From Leuctra nigra (lineage: Eukaryota > Arthropoda > Insecta > Plecoptera > Leuctridae), in NCBI GenBank assembly GCA_934045905.1, contig OW203773.1, forward strand, positions 22,679,246 through 22,743,245: a stretch of DNA of 64,000 nucleotides, given 5' to 3'. Below, piece by piece: positions 11,691 through 22,935 of this stretch (positions are counted from its first letter, which is position 1; each line of letters opens with the position of its first letter). A program made the translations under genes and the position numbers. A model generated the notes under the pieces. That model was not told where the DNA came from. It saw only the letters and a list, made by a program, of their open reading frames with translations, and ran no database searches.

Positions 11691-12205
11691 GCAAAGATGA
11701 ACCCGTTGTGATTAGATAAGTTTATTTTTATCTAGATAAAGATAACCAAACAAATTTATATTGTTAAGATAATAGATAAAATACTTGGAAATCTTTGTAG
11801 ATAATAGAATAAGATAACAAACAATTATCTAGATAATTGAAATAGATAACAGATAATGTTTTTCACCACATAACTGTTCCCTAATTATTTTTGAATCCTA
11901 TAAATTCGGAACTCGAGTTTTTTAAAAAAAATTGGTCCGTCAAAACAAGCAAACTAATGTGACAACACGGAGATGATTTTCCTTTTTCATATCATCTGAC
12001 ATTTGAGGTTCGTGCATTTTCATACACACAAATGCATTATCAATTTTATATTTTTTTTATCTAGATAATAATTGACAATAGATAACAATATTTTTTATCT
12101 AGATAAAGATATCGATAACAAATGACTTAATATCTAGATAGGATAATAGATAAAAATAATTATCTTGATAATTATCTATATAATTTTATCTAGAAAAGTC
12201 CCAAC
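11690..12205. mobile_element. ATCTAGATAA-rich element, hAT-like right end
   Basis: Dozens of TATCTAGATAA/GATAATAGATAA motifs fill the segment. The right end reads AAAGTCCCAACACTG (about 12190-12204); its reverse complement CAGTGTTGGGACTTT is a typical hAT-type terminus. The left end is not clear. A relative lies at 54995-55280 and shares the non-repetitive core GGAACTCGAG..TTTTAAAAAA. No ORF. Confidence 0.5.
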
Positions 12206-12599
12206 ACTGCCAATAATATCTCTACTCAGAATCACTTTGAGGGCGACCTATCGGGGTGAGGAGCCAGGGTTCGAGGAGAAAACCGCTGTCACCTTGCAGC
12301 AGAGAAAGTTTGAAATCTGTTTGTATTCAGCAATTATATAAAATAAGTAATTTTAAATTCAGGTGTTAAAAACGTTTCATACCACAGAGCCACGAACTTT
12401 TATGATCAGAATGCGCACGTTCAAAGCTGCGTCGTAGATTTGAATATTTTCAAATGTGTGCATCATTAGTAGCACTGGCGAACTTGGCATTGGCATGAAG
12501 AATCAACATGCAATTGTAAACCTATTTCTATGCACATCGAACGGTGTTGTCTGATTCAGGTTGAGGTGCTGATGAGTTGGTTGAGGGAGTCAGATGGAA

Positions 12600-12714
12600 A
12601 CTAAGTGCAAAGAAAATCGTACTGTGTCGTATCGTGTATCGTGTTTGGCTGGGGATGTTGCACGTGTGTGTGCTCGCTCATCAACGCGTAACAACGCGTT
12701 AACGCATAGATTTT
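12600..12714 (+). repeat. Helitron-like 3' end fragment
   Basis: Contains GTGCTCGCTCATCAACGCGT, the 3' terminal hairpin region of the family described at 38221-39294, preceded by CGTATCGTGT-like subterminal sequence also present (reverse complement) at 51005-51045. The end is degenerate. Confidence 0.5.
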
Positions 12715-12780
12715 CAAGCAAATCGGCTTCTGATTGTTTGGACTTAGGTAAATGAATAATTTTGAGATGTTTACATAAAC

Positions 12781-13290
12781 CTCTAAGGACCGTGATTCAC
12801 TTTTCGTTAATTCGTAGTCCTGATGGCCGTGCTTCCTGTGTTTCTACTTGGCTGAGTTTGCATCTAGGAGGGATTAGAAAACATAAGCTGACATTTCAAC
12901 AATTTCATTCATTGGCGTTTGTTCTTTTCTCCTGAACGGACGTCTTTCCAAATATCTCCTGCATTTTGCTTATTTTCGTTGTAAATTTTGGCAATTTGGT
13001 ATACTTTGAGAAGGTATTAGTAAAATTTAATCGCTTTAAAAGCAGTAAATATTGGTTATCTACAGTTATTGTCCAGTGGATTGATATGTCAAAGATTTTC
13101 TTCTTGAACACGTTGGATTCATTCCGTTTCAGAAATGTTGTCTAGCCTGACAATTTTCCTTCATCGTTGTTAATTCTTTGGAAAGTTGATTTATGTCGTT
13201 CAATTTCTTCATATTGCTTTCATACATTGTGGAGCGTTGGATTCATTCCGTTCCTAAACTACTTTCAACCTGACAATTTTGGTATTTAGC
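12781..13290 (-). repeat. Segment duplicated at 20208-20600; possible decayed coding remnant on minus strand
   Basis: About 75-85% of bases agree with 20208-20600 by eye. On the minus strand, 12863-12797 gives a short frame ending KLSQVETQEARPSGL + 5 residues, preceded by a TAG acceptor. The second copy keeps the same frame and stop but lacks the AG. A further 68-codon minus frame (13111-12905) is broken by stops in the second copy. It may be the 3' part of the protease-like locus at 13550-13927, or a repeat. Confidence 0.4.
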
Positions 13291-13549
13291 GGTTGCTAAA
13301 AGTGTTTAATAATAATCTTCTTGATTACAATATTATGCATGCCTGGGAAAGTAGGATATGGTTCCATGCCATCTTGTCGATGTATTTACATTCGTTTTCA
13401 AAATTGCATTGCCTCATCATCTTTAGATTTTGGTGAATGTTATCTCTTTTAGATCTTATTCTACACAGATGTCTTGAACAAAGAGTATAAGCCCAATGTT
13501 ATTTCACTCAGAGGACATTTACATAGCTTGGTATAGATATGAACAAAGC

Positions 13550-13927
13550 CTATGTTGTTAACTTGTTTCTGACCTCCCAGAAGTTATTGTACAGAGCTCC
13601 CAGAAATAGAGCTGCGTCATCTTGAACGTCTGATGTAAATTCCGGCAATGCCTTTCGGCAGCTTTGGCCGTCCATTGGTCCCGGTCTGTTCGATGAATAC
13701 AATCTGGCAATTTCTCTTATTGGCTCTGTATTTTCAGTTGGAACCATAAACGAATTCCTAATATCTTCGATATGCATAATCGCATGAAGGACGGTGTTGG
13801 TATAGCAGCTTACACCGTCATAGTTGATAAATGGTTTTAACTGATCGTAATATGGGGATGTAAGAACGAAACGTTGATTAGCATTTCGCTCAAGCGAGCG
13901 TACGCTCTCCAACACAAGCATCATCAA
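13550..13927 (-). pseudogene. Ubiquitin carboxyl-terminal hydrolase (peptidase C19)-like N-terminal fragment
   Basis: C19 enzymes cleave ubiquitin from proteins using a Cys-His-Asp triad. This 125-residue frame shows the Cys box as YDGVSCYTNTVLHAI (putative catalytic Cys41), comparable to the family pattern G-N-x-C-Y-x-N-x-x-L-Q-A. About 60 residues later comes VQDDAALFLGALYNN, comparable to the QQDAxEFLxxLL motif. The spacing is right for the start of a USP domain. The Gly-Asn of the Cys box is replaced and no His box is found downstream, so this is either one exon of a divergent gene or a decayed fragment. The stop lies just after a potential GT donor (GAG/GTCAGA near 13572-13567). The family call rests on two motifs read by eye. 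Confidence 0.45.
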
Positions 13928-14074
13928 ATGATTTTTTTTATATTACTTATAAATAAAAAGCTTTGAGAATTCATAATGGAGCAAATCTATGCATTTTGCG
14001 TCTATTTATCCAATTTTTTTTGTATTTTTGCTATGGGGGTGATATCTGTGGGTGTAAAGATGAAAACTTGTGGT

Positions 14075-14101
14075 GGGGGGGGGGGGGGGGGGGGGGGGGG
14101 G
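14075..14101 (+). repeat. 27-nt guanine homopolymer
   Basis: Uninterrupted G run. Similar runs occur at 17265-17283, 17678-17696, about 24346-24361 and 44973-44992. Exact lengths are prone to sequencing and assembly error. Confidence 0.9.
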
Positions 14102-14283
14102 CGGCACTTTTCATATTTTCATTTGAGAAGCCTCGTTCAAGACTTTCAATATTTTGTAAACCTGGAAGACTCATTAAAAATAACACCTTAGGTTTCGTGT
14201 TTTATTTGCTTTGTTTTTCGTACCTTATTTTTCGTAGCAGTCAGCAAATTGATCTGGAAAGAAAATCTTTATTTAGACTCTAA

Positions 14284-16080
14284 AGAATGTAACATATTTA
14301 TTAAGACATCGTCCTCTGTTGCAGTTGTATGTAACAACTCATGAGTTCGAATTCGACTGGTGGACCAATGATAGCGGAAAATAATATAATTCTCACTTAA
14401 AGTGGACAGACACAATGTTCGTTAAAATAATACTGGAATATTGATTAATTAAATTATATAGAACATTTCGTAAACTGTATTTTTTTTAATCACTCAACAT
14501 GTCGACTACCTTCAACAAGCTTCATAAGGAGTTTGTCATAATAGTTTGACAGGTAGTAAACAATGATTAAACAATCTAAAACACATTCAACAGGCTTACG
14601 CATTCCAAAGATGTAACATAGATATGTGTTTTAAAGGCGTTACAAAGAAACAGAAAAGAAAAATCCATGAAATATTTAACAACATTAAATCCAATGCCAT
14701 TCGACATTAATTGAATAAGTACTGGTACGTTTGTGCATTAGGTCGCCCATAAATAATTTGATTTTTTTTTCATTGATAGCTTGAATATTTGTATTTAACA
14801 AATTGTACATGGTTTTAAGCCATCGTAATTCGTAACAATCTTGTTATCAACATGATTTTAAATAAAATCCGCTTGGAAATGTTGTGATTGTTACTAAATA
14901 TATTTTTGTTCTAAGTTATTTCCTATCATAAGCCCGGTTTTGCTAGAGATGTGTATTGGTTATCATCTGTTTATTCTCTTGTCATTCTCTGGTCGGGTTC
15001 TAGAGTGCCCACATCATGTTGCTTTCTCTTCATTAGTGGACGAAGAAGGTTTTATTTAGATTCAAAACCAATGAACAAGGAGTGCAATAAATAGTGAAAC
15101 ATTATTGAGACTACAAAAATGTAATTGATTTATATCTTTCATCTTACACTGTATCCGCGCATGTGCTAGTCCCATGATGTTGATCGGAGGTTGTTTTCAT
15201 AAGCATTGTTCTGTACAGATCAGTCTCAACTCCTGCAGCAAGTTCACCTGTTGCTTCTTATATCTTATCACGTCATCACTCATCACTCAATTGCGTTTAC
15301 AAGAATAAGAAGTAAAAATAAAAATTATGTTAATAATCTGTTCCGCTTATGAATGTATCTGAGAATGCACACAAAGTAGAATAGTGCTGTCATAATCAGT
15401 TAATTGAAAAAAACTGAAGTACACTTTAAAATTAAGTTCTTGAAAACAAAACAAAAAATAAATTATAACACTAATTTTAAATATGGAATACATAATTTTC
15501 ATATTCAATTTTTTATAATAATAGTGGGATACACGTAATTATAAAACTAAATTAGGTATAGATTTTTTATTTAACTTGGGTAAATTATGGATTACATTAT
15601 CAGTCTACTATTGACATTTTCAAGTATAAGTTTCGTAATTCATTCCACTTCTTTGCAATTGCAGTGTTACATTATATGAGCGTTCCCTGGAACTCTGCGA
15701 TAATCACGTTCATGCTCACTCTTGTTTCTGATAATGACAAACAGCGCGATGGGTGGAAACAATTAGCAACTCTTGACGTGATCCTCATACCCTTAGTTGC
15801 AGCAGTTAGTAAACATTACTCAATGTATGCATTCTTACAATAATACGCCACAGGATATTTCGCTGTGCAAAATGTACGAAGTGTCAAAAATTCCACTGAA
15901 TTTGATAAAATAATTAGTATGCTCCTCTCTTTAACCAATTCTGAGCTATTTTGAGTTATCTGCTGAATTTCATCGGTTGCTATGGCCACGAATAATTAGA
16001 GATGATAAAATTGAATATTCTTTCCCATCCATCTTGGCCGATTTCTCTCGCTAGTGGCGCTGGGGGGTATGAACTCACGG
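14284..16080. other. Gene-free AT-rich stretch
   Basis: I see no reading frame with coding character. A 45-bp phrase at about 15300-15345 (AATAAGAAGTAAAAATAAA...) recurs at 31585-31625, so part is interspersed repeat. The rest is unassigned. Confidence 0.4.
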
Positions 16081-16383
16081 TGCCTATTCGCACAATTAAG
16101 ATCAGCTCTGCACTCTAGTGGTAGAGATGTGGTACTAGAAGAAGGGTGTACGCATTCAATTCTTCATAAGGAACGTGTATAGTTTGGATACATCTACTTC
16201 ATACACAATTAAACATAGGACCCTGAAAAAAGTAACTAGCATAGAATAGATGATGCTTTATTGATGTGTCACCTCAGAATTTTTCTCCGAGGTTAAATTG
16301 CAGCGTAATAATTGTTCAAACATGTAATGCATCAGCCAATCAGAGGACAGGAAATGGTCCAACGGACCAATCAGGCTACAGTA

Positions 16384-16911
16384 TTCGCGTTTAAAACCTG
16401 GTTAGGTAGCAGCACTTGTCCTGTGTAGTATAGACAAGGTGTATAGAAGTAATGTGTAGTGTTTTCGGGTCAGAGCAGCCTGCATTGACGATTTATGAAC
16501 TTATTTCAGATATATCAAAACAATATAATGCAAGTCTTACCAGAGTAAAAGAAGTTCTCTGCTTTGAAATGTTCCCCACACACTAACATCATAGAATAAT
16601 GAAACTAACATGCATTTTGGAAACCCTCTTGCCAATCTTCAAAGCAGATTGCAGATGATTGTTGCTCCCGCACAGCGTCCTTCGGGAATAAATGAAAGGA
16701 GAGTCCATTTGCAGCTGTTGATTCTTTGTTTGAACATTGAGGAACACTACAGTATCGATTTGCTGATTTAATTTGCTTTTAAATAGGTAAATTCACCGGT
16801 TGAACATCCATTGACAGATGAAAACAAATGAAAAACAAAAGATTTTTCACCTAGATAGATTAGTTGGCGAAGCAGCCTCCAGATGTCGACTCCTTTGATT
16901 TTAAACGCGAA
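16384..16911 (+). mobile_element. Inner segment with 13-bp perfect TIRs, absent from the sister copy
   Basis: Bounded by TTCGCGTTTAAAA at 16384 and its exact reverse complement ending 16911. The sister foldback at 29376-29929 joins its arms without it. It is either a nested insertion or the original core lost from the sister. It carries a 44-codon ORF. Confidence 0.55.
16452..16586 (+). CDS. Small 44-codon ORF inside the foldback element
   Basis: ATG 16452 to TAA 16584-16586. The peptide has ordinary amino-acid composition (e.g. ALTIYELISDISKQY, RVKEVLCFEMF) unlike the AT-driven frames nearby, so it may be a captured exon or a remnant of an element-encoded protein. I do not recognise it. No paralogue in the window to test conservation. 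Confidence 0.25.
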   Translation: MCSVFGSEQPALTIYELISDISKQYNASLTRVKEVLCFEMFPTH

Positions 16912-17172
16912 TAAGCCGTATTTGCTTCATACGGAAAGTTATTTTATAATTATTTAGACACAAAAAATAAATTTCTTAGGTGACAGATCGAATAAGCATA
17001 ATCTTTTCTATTCTCATTACAATTTTTATGGTTCTATGTTAAATAGGGTATGAAGTAGAGGTATCCAAACTCTACAGGTACCTTATGGAGAATTGAATTG
17101 CTACACCCTTCCTCAAGTTCACATTTCTACCACCAGAGTGCAGAGAAGAAGCTTGATTTAGCGAATTGCAAG

Positions 17173-17732
17173 CAGTGTTGAATCCAGAAATTTTTCTCGG
17201 GAGGGGCACTTGAATAGTTGGGGGTGGCATATTTTTTTGGTACTTTTTGGATGTTGGTGTTTCTGGGGGGGGGGGGGGGGGGGTAGAGTTAATTTATGAA
17301 TATGCTTGTAGTTGTACAAAGCACAAAGCAATTATCATACGTAATATATTTTGAAAAGTCACAGTGGAAAACAGGGGGTTCGGGGGCATAGCCCCGAGAA
17401 TTGATCAAGGTCATTCGTTTAGGTACAATTTTGAATCACAGTGTTTAGCTATTTTGGTTAATTATAAATTGCAAAATATCCAAAAAATGGTCTTAGAGAT
17501 TTAGGAATGGGTAAATTTATTGAACTTTTCAGGATACGCTTGTCCGGGGCGCATAGCCCCGGAAAATCTTTGGAATTTTAACTCAAATCTAACCGCGTTT
17601 TTTTGACATGATCCGTCTATTTTTATGTGTTTTTTTCACATATTATTTTGAAGGTATTTTGGATAGGTATTTGTGCCGGGGGGGGGGGGGGGGGGGCACT
17701 GCCCCCCCGAGGTATGCCTGGATTCAACACTA
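17173..17732. mobile_element. hAT-like non-autonomous element with 8-bp target duplication
   Basis: TIRs are AGTGTTGAATCCAG at the left (17174) and CTGGATTCAACACT at the right (ends 17731). The flanking ATTGCAAG at 17165-17172 is repeated at 17733-17740. An 8-bp duplication plus CAGTG-type termini indicates hAT. The interior (AACAGGGGGTTCGGGGGCAT..AGCCCC, TTTTTGACATGATC) is shared with 36019-36392. Two G runs of about 19 nt lie inside. Confidence 0.8.
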
Positions 17733-17763
17733 ATTGCAAGATCGAGTTGACACTGTAATATAC

Positions 17764-18173
17764 TCACGGCGTGCGCGCCAAGCACTGAGTCACCACTGAC
17801 AGATGACGTCTTTTAGAACGCCTCTTCGCATGCGGCACGAAATCGTCGTCGTCGTCGTCGTTGTATTTAATGTCGGAAAACGAATCTGTTGAGTCTGCAA
17901 AACACAATATCTCAAGGACGCAACAAGTAAATGTATAGCACTCTATTAGTATATACCGGCGGGAGGTTGATTCTTCGCATCCGACGTAGCAGTTACAAAT
18001 TCTCCGCGCCTATGTCTACGCCTGAGTTTGCGTTTATTGTGGCTGGAACACAGTAGGTAAATAATAGCAACAGTTGTCTGAAGAACAGCCGACAGTGGCA
18101 GAAACTCTCCTATCTGAGCTGCCTGCCAGGACAGGGTGCCGAATAGAAGGTCCAACGTCTTCCCTGGGCCCAT
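17764..18173 (-). CDS. Candidate two-exon gene: small single-pass membrane protein
   Basis: Exon 1 (18173-17957) starts with ATG in the context ATCCATGG and encodes 72 residues plus one base. Exon 2 (17894-17764) completes the codon and runs to TGA. The 62-nt intron begins GTATAT, has a CTAAT branch-like motif, and ends TTGTGTTTTGCAG. The spliced product is 115 aa, while the unspliced frame stops at once after the donor. A hydrophobic segment (about residues 24-42, LPLSAVLQTTVAIIYLL) is followed by a strongly basic stretch (KRKLRRRHRR), as expected for a membrane span with positive-inside anchoring. Exon 2 encodes six aspartates from a (GAC)n run, then a KRRSKRRH cluster. I do not recognise the family. 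Upstream exons are possible. A hAT-like element ends 24 bp downstream of the stop. Confidence 0.5.
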
Positions 18174-18185
18174 GGATATTCTCAA

Positions 18186-19370
18186 AAATATTTTTTTTCA
18201 AACCCAAAATTGCAAATATAAACTTCCTGGGAAGTTACAAAGACAGATTGTTTAACCCAAGGCGCCCATCAGATGTAATTGTTGGTTATAGGGTGTAGGA
18301 GTTGGTTGGTACCAAACGTTCTCCCGCCAGAGTGCTCTGATAATCGTGTGTGGGATTGTGAAGATTATGAGAGATAAGATAAGATCATATTATGCAAGGC
18401 TATCTAACTCAAAATTTTCTTAACCTCCTCAGACATTTTAAGAAACCGTGTGGTTACATAAAAAGGACCGATCTTAATATTTATCCACTAATTTACCGAG
18501 GTGGTAAAGACTGCAAGTCCCTACCACTGAGCTGCAACGAAGCAGTAACGTAGGTACTTCGTTGTCAAAGAAACTGAGCTGCAAAGCTTATTTTTTTTTT
18601 TTGTAACATAGTAGGTTGAAGCACCCAACAGAATTTGTTGAAGATGTTCTGTGATTGGTCGACGCTGTGCCAATTATTTGAATGATAACGTCCCAAAAAA
18701 ATTGCCGCCATTGGAAAACCCATTTTACAGTAATTTTATTTAACTGTAATTATTTATTGTGGAATATAAAAAATAAATATTTCATTGTTTCAATGCCATA
18801 ACAAAACAGCATAGATTATATTTTAAATTAATTATTAATTTTTACACCTTAACATTGACTTTTTTATTAGATAATAAAAAATTAAAAAAAAATAAAAACA
18901 TAAACAAACATTAAAAAACATTTTTGACTTATTAATTATTTTTTTTCCAATTTTTTGAAATGATTTTCCCTTGGGATTTTTTTACCAAAATCCGGGCAAA
19001 TAAATATGTCTGGGTCTGAGGAGGATAAGTGGATAAGGACAAATAAAATTATACTAAGCCCACGATATATATCTACATATTTTTTCTATCTATCACATTA
19101 TTTAGCAACTCAACCTAATATGAACAGTGTGCAGTTGCGATGCATCTTAGGCATTCGTCCTCTTCGGTTGGACTGTTCCTTATCCATCTTTCTAGCAGAG
19201 AATAACTAGAATACGAATAGTGAACGTGCCGAACTTCCAGACGGGACTAACGTTTAAACGACATATCATGTTCCAATATCGCTTCGGACTGCGGTTTTAT
19301 GGCACATGTCACTTAGTGTAAGTGTGAGTTGACAGAGAACATTTTACACTCTAGTATAATTAGGAAACTT
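18186..19370. other. Gene-free stretch, very AT-rich
   Basis: Nothing coding is convincing. The minus-strand phrase around 18540-18490 (GCAGCTCAGTGGTAGGG) resembles a tRNA A box, but no B box follows at the proper distance. 18760-18960 is mostly A/T homopolymer. Confidence 0.35.
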
Positions 19371-19790
19371 GAGAGGGCTGAGTAGTGAGCGTGGCCTTGA
19401 AGAGATTTTTTTATCGAATTTTATCAATACCTTTTACCAATGTAATTGTTAACAAAATATGGCTCTGTACGAGTATTCAGAACAGTTCAATGATAATAAT
19501 TTCATAGCTTGGAATAAGTTATTAGTTTTATTTTGTCCAACAGATGTTTAGTACCTTCATGTTACTAATTTTCGGGCACTAAACATATACCTCATACTAA
19601 CTTATATAACATAACTAATAGGACAAAGTAAATCTAATTAACTATTCCAAGCTATGAAATTGTTTTCATTAAACAGTTCTGAATACTAGTACAAAGCCTT
19701 ATTTTGTTAACAATTACATTGGAAAAAGATATAGATAAAAATCGATTAAAAAACTCTTCTAGATCAAACTCACTACCCAGCCGTCATAAG
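19371..19790. mobile_element. Foldback element, ~170-bp inverted arms
   Basis: Left arm about 19374-19545, right arm about 19610-19785. Shared inverted landmarks are CCAATGTAATTGTTAACAAAAT, TTCATAGCTTGGAATA, GTTCAGAAC/GTTCTGAAT and the outer GGCTGAGTAGTGAG/CTCACTACCCAGCC. The arms have diverged; no ORF. Confidence 0.7.
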
Positions 19791-20207
19791 GGCCATTATC
19801 CCACTATATTAGTTTTATTGTCGGAGTGGAATTGCTGAAAGCATTTGAATGTTAATAAGGGGAAACATTTTTAAAATTGTAATACGTACCCCTCTACATG
19901 GTGCATTCACTATTTTTGCGTTAATGTACAATAACATTTTCAAATTTGGTTCTTTTATAGGTGAAAAGTAACGTCCGTCCGGTGTCCGTCTTTGAAGGGT
20001 AAAAGTTTGAGCGCACGACATTTATCTTTGGGACAAAAAATGTAGTAGAATAATTTTTATTTTGTTAAAAGTCCATGCAAAGTTTACAATGATACAGATG
20101 AAACATCAGTTAGTTCACACAAATAATTGTAGTTATTTTTAATGGATGTCCATCACTTTGGTTGTAACCTCCGTCCCGTTTGAAAACTCCGGTTTATAAT
20201 TAATTTC

Positions 20208-20600
20208 TTGCTTAAACCTCTAATTACTGTGGATCACTTTTCGTCAATTTGTAGTCCTGATGGCCGTGCTTCCTGTGTTTCTACTTGGCTGAGTTTGCAT
20301 CCAGGAGGATTAGAAAACATAAGCTGTCATTTCAACAATTTCATTCATTGGCGTTTGTTCTCTTCTTCTGATCGGATGTCATTACAAATATCTCATGCAT
20401 TTTACTTCTTTTTGTTGAAAATTTTTGCAATTAGGTGTACTATGAGAAGGTAATAGTAAAATTTAATCGGTTTTAAAGCAGTTAATATTAGTTTTTTACA
20501 GGTTTTGTCCAGGAGATTGATATATCAAAGTGTTTTCTTCTTGGAAACGTTGGATTCATTCCGTTCCTAAGCTACTTTTAACCTTAAAATTTGGTATTTG
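20208..20600 (-). repeat. Second copy of the 12781-13290 segment
   Basis: Near-identical blocks include the CCTGATGGCCGTGCTTCCTG and TTCTACTTGGCTGAGTTTGC stretches. Minus-strand frames that are open in the first copy contain several stops here, so this one is non-coding. Confidence 0.55.
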
Positions 20601-20946
20601 GAGACATATTATTCGAACTTTGACTGTGATGTACTGACTGCTGACTGTGGTCGAAGGAATGGAATTCATTTTATAAACAAAACGACAGTCGTCCAAAACA
20701 AAACATTGGCTGACCACAAGGATCCAGCTTACCTATAAAACAAGTTAAAATATATTTATATTTTTTAATTTACTCAGAATTCCCATAAATTATTATTAGT
20801 ATTATAAAGATGATTATGAAGTATGATCGATGAATCTTCTAAAATTGATTATATATTTCGTTGGTTGAAAGTGAAATTGAATATGTTTTAAGAAAATATT
20901 AAAAACACGTATGAATGACTGATGTTTTCCCCACAAAGGAGACCAG

Positions 20947-21096
20947 TCACTCTACAAAGTTTCGAGCAAGATATGATATGCATTGGATGTAATCATCTTC
21001 TGGTCTTTTACATCTCTGTTCATCACTTCCTCCGCCCTCCCTGATAAGATCGTATTGTATGGTCGTGATTGCGGACTTTCTTCCTGTCTCTTCGAA
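20947..21096 (-). CDS. Possible terminal exon, function unknown
   Basis: On the minus strand a TTTGCAG acceptor (intron end at 21097) is followed by 49 codons and TGA (20949-20947) with balanced, hydrophilic composition (e.g. ETGRKSAITTIQYDLIREGG, RCKRPEDDYIQC). Codon use is less AT-biased than the surroundings. No upstream exon could be paired with it, so it remains a candidate. Confidence 0.25.
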   Translation of the reverse strand, partial: FEETGRKSAITTIQYDLIREGGGSDEQRCKRPEDDYIQCISYLARNFVE

Positions 21097-21243
21097 CTGC
21101 AAAGATGTCAACTCTTTTCAACGATCCATTTGTTGTTGAAACGAGGATATCTCTTCGTGGACTTCCCACTTAACACAGCTGGTCGGATGGTTAGATCCCT
21201 AGATAACTCTCAACTACTAATTTTAATCCTGAATAATTCCTAA

Positions 21244-22189
21244 ATTGGTGTAAAAAAATTATTTATCCACAGAACTGTAGAACAGAAAGTTGTACGTGTA
21301 CTAAGTGTTATTAAATTCATTATCATTATCATTGCATTTTAATGCAGATAAAAATATCTGGATAATACCATATTGAACAAAAAATTTAAAAAGAAAAATC
21401 ACCACAATTACAACAAATCCTGTATAACTCCCAAGTTGGTGCGACAATTGTATTTTCCCACAGAACGGTAGAGCAGAAAGTTCTACATATACAAAGTGTA
21501 TATTAATTAATTAGCATTATCATTGCATTTAAATACAGATTAAAATATTTTGTAGTATATCTTATAAACGAAAATTTGAATCAATGAAATATAAATATCT
21601 CATACAGCTCCGAATCTCGTTGTTTTGGCTGGATGACGTCATCCTGTATAACATATTGCGTCACTCTCTGGAGGATTAACTCGTTCACAAAAACGTTCAC
21701 ATAAAACGTTCACATGATCATAAGGAAGGAAATTATTTCCTAAAAAATGCAATTTAACATTAATTATTCGAAAAATAACTAAAGCTTCATTGAAATGAGA
21801 AAATGTGAAGAAATGTTTTTTTTTAATTTATTGATTAACGTCTCTATTCATAACATATAAAATATAAATAAATTTTTTCTTCCATCTACATGTTATCTAC
21901 GAAGCTACAATAAGCTAATTTGTTGTGCAATCACTAAATAAAATTACAGTGAAACAAAACATGTTCAAAGAGTGTTTGAATTAATTTTTTTTTTATTATC
22001 ACATTTATTTACATAAAAATTTTATTCCACACTAGGTAGAGTACATTTTTTTATAGGCTACATACATTTACAAGCATACAATTTATATTTAAAGAAAATA
22101 ACCTATATCAACATAAACATAACTGAAGAAACATATAATATATAATAAAATAAGGTCTGGACAAGAATCTATATTGTGTAATTTAATTA
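21244..22189. other. Gene-free AT-rich stretch with minor repeats
   Basis: Two ~90-bp relatives sit at 21240-21340 and 21425-21530 (CCACAGAAC.GTAGA.CAGAAAGTT..AC). The phrase GACGTCA.CCTGTAT.ACA..TTGCGTCACTCTCTGGA at 21633-21675 recurs at 25557-25597. No gene recognised. Confidence 0.45.
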
Positions 22190-22450
22190 AGCGTGCGTAG
22201 CGAGCGTCACCACGGTACTCTTTCGGCACATTCCCTGTTTTTTATATATTTTTTGCCTGCACTGCCCAGGTCAAACCGCTGCACCAATTGATCTGAAATT
22301 TCACACACATACTAGCGTAATCTATGCGGTCCTGGTAGTGTTTAAACGAGATCCTGTAATTGGTTCAATTTAAAAAAATCTTTCGATTGGGTTATCCGAT
22401 TAATTTACAATTTTGCAAAGTCATTGCAACCAACATTGTTCTTAATCTTA
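22190..22450 (+). repeat. Helitron-like 5' end fragment
   Basis: Carries the family's 5' end (GTAGCGAGCGTCACCACGG), followed by the CTGCCCAGGTCAAACCGCTGC and ATTGATCTGAAATTTCACAC block shared with 38221-39294 and (inverted) 52230-52361. Truncated after about 260 bp. Confidence 0.6.
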
Positions 22451-22587
22451 CAAGACATTGCTCAAAGGCGACATTGTTCAAAATATGTTCATTTCATTTT
22501 CATTTCTTTATTGTTATTTACAATTTAAATTGTTTTAACAATTTATTAACAATTTAACATACTACATAATAATCCTATAACTAAAAT

Positions 22588-22745
22588 ATTTTACATTACA
22601 CATGCTCATTGTAGGTATTCACTTATTGAATGTACTGATTTATCCTTAAAAATTCTCTTACATCAATATTTTACATTACACATGCTCATTGTAGGTATTC
22701 ACTTATTGAATGTACTGATTTATCTATTAAAAATTCTCTTACAGC
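22588..22745 (+). repeat. Direct tandem duplication, ~80-bp unit
   Basis: The block ATATTTTACATTACACATGC...AATGTACTGATTTATC...AAAAATTCTCTTACA occurs twice in a row (about 22588-22663 and 22668-22745), nearly identical. It lies over the 3' end of the retrotransposon fragment at 22720-22935. Confidence 0.85.
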
Positions 22746-22935
22746 TATGTTCATTATTATGATATTCTTTAATCTCCTTTAATTTTGTAGGTGACTTATT
22801 AAATAATTTTGCAGCAGCATTACATGGTGCTTTGTCCGAAATCTTTAATCTGGCTGAACTAATGTAAATATTTCCCTTACTTCTGGTATCATGATGTGGC
22901 GTAAATTCATTATATTCAAGCATAAAATATTTTTT
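22720..22935 (-). pseudogene. C-terminal tail of a CR1/Rex-type non-LTR retrotransposon protein
   Basis: The minus frame encodes a segment with the pattern HDTRSKGNIYISSARLKISD...AAKLFNKSP. This matches the conserved C-terminal region of many CR1/Rex-like reverse transcriptases (yNTRxK-n-y-i-p...r...klyNkLP). Only about 70 residues remain. The frame runs upstream to 23016, but its N-terminal part is AT-rich and not recognised. Confidence 0.55.

Larger units (their letters stand above)
16085..17170. mobile_element. Foldback TIR element, long form
   Basis: The left arm (16085-16330) and right arm (16912-17170) are inverted relatives. Shared landmarks: CTCTGCACTCTAGTGGTAGA, CAATTCTCCATAAGG, GTTTGGATACCTCTACTTCA, and the GTCACCTCAGAA block. 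A shorter relative lies at 29376-29929 in the opposite orientation and lacks the middle 528 bp. A hAT-like element is inserted at its right edge (17173). Confidence 0.75.

Noticed and set aside
14315..14365. B-box-like AGTTCGAATTCGACT as a tRNA
   Set aside because: No A box upstream at tRNA spacing and no acceptor stem pairing.
18490..18545. tRNA-like A box (minus strand) as a tRNA gene or SINE head
   Set aside because: No B box at the required distance and no cloverleaf could be drawn.
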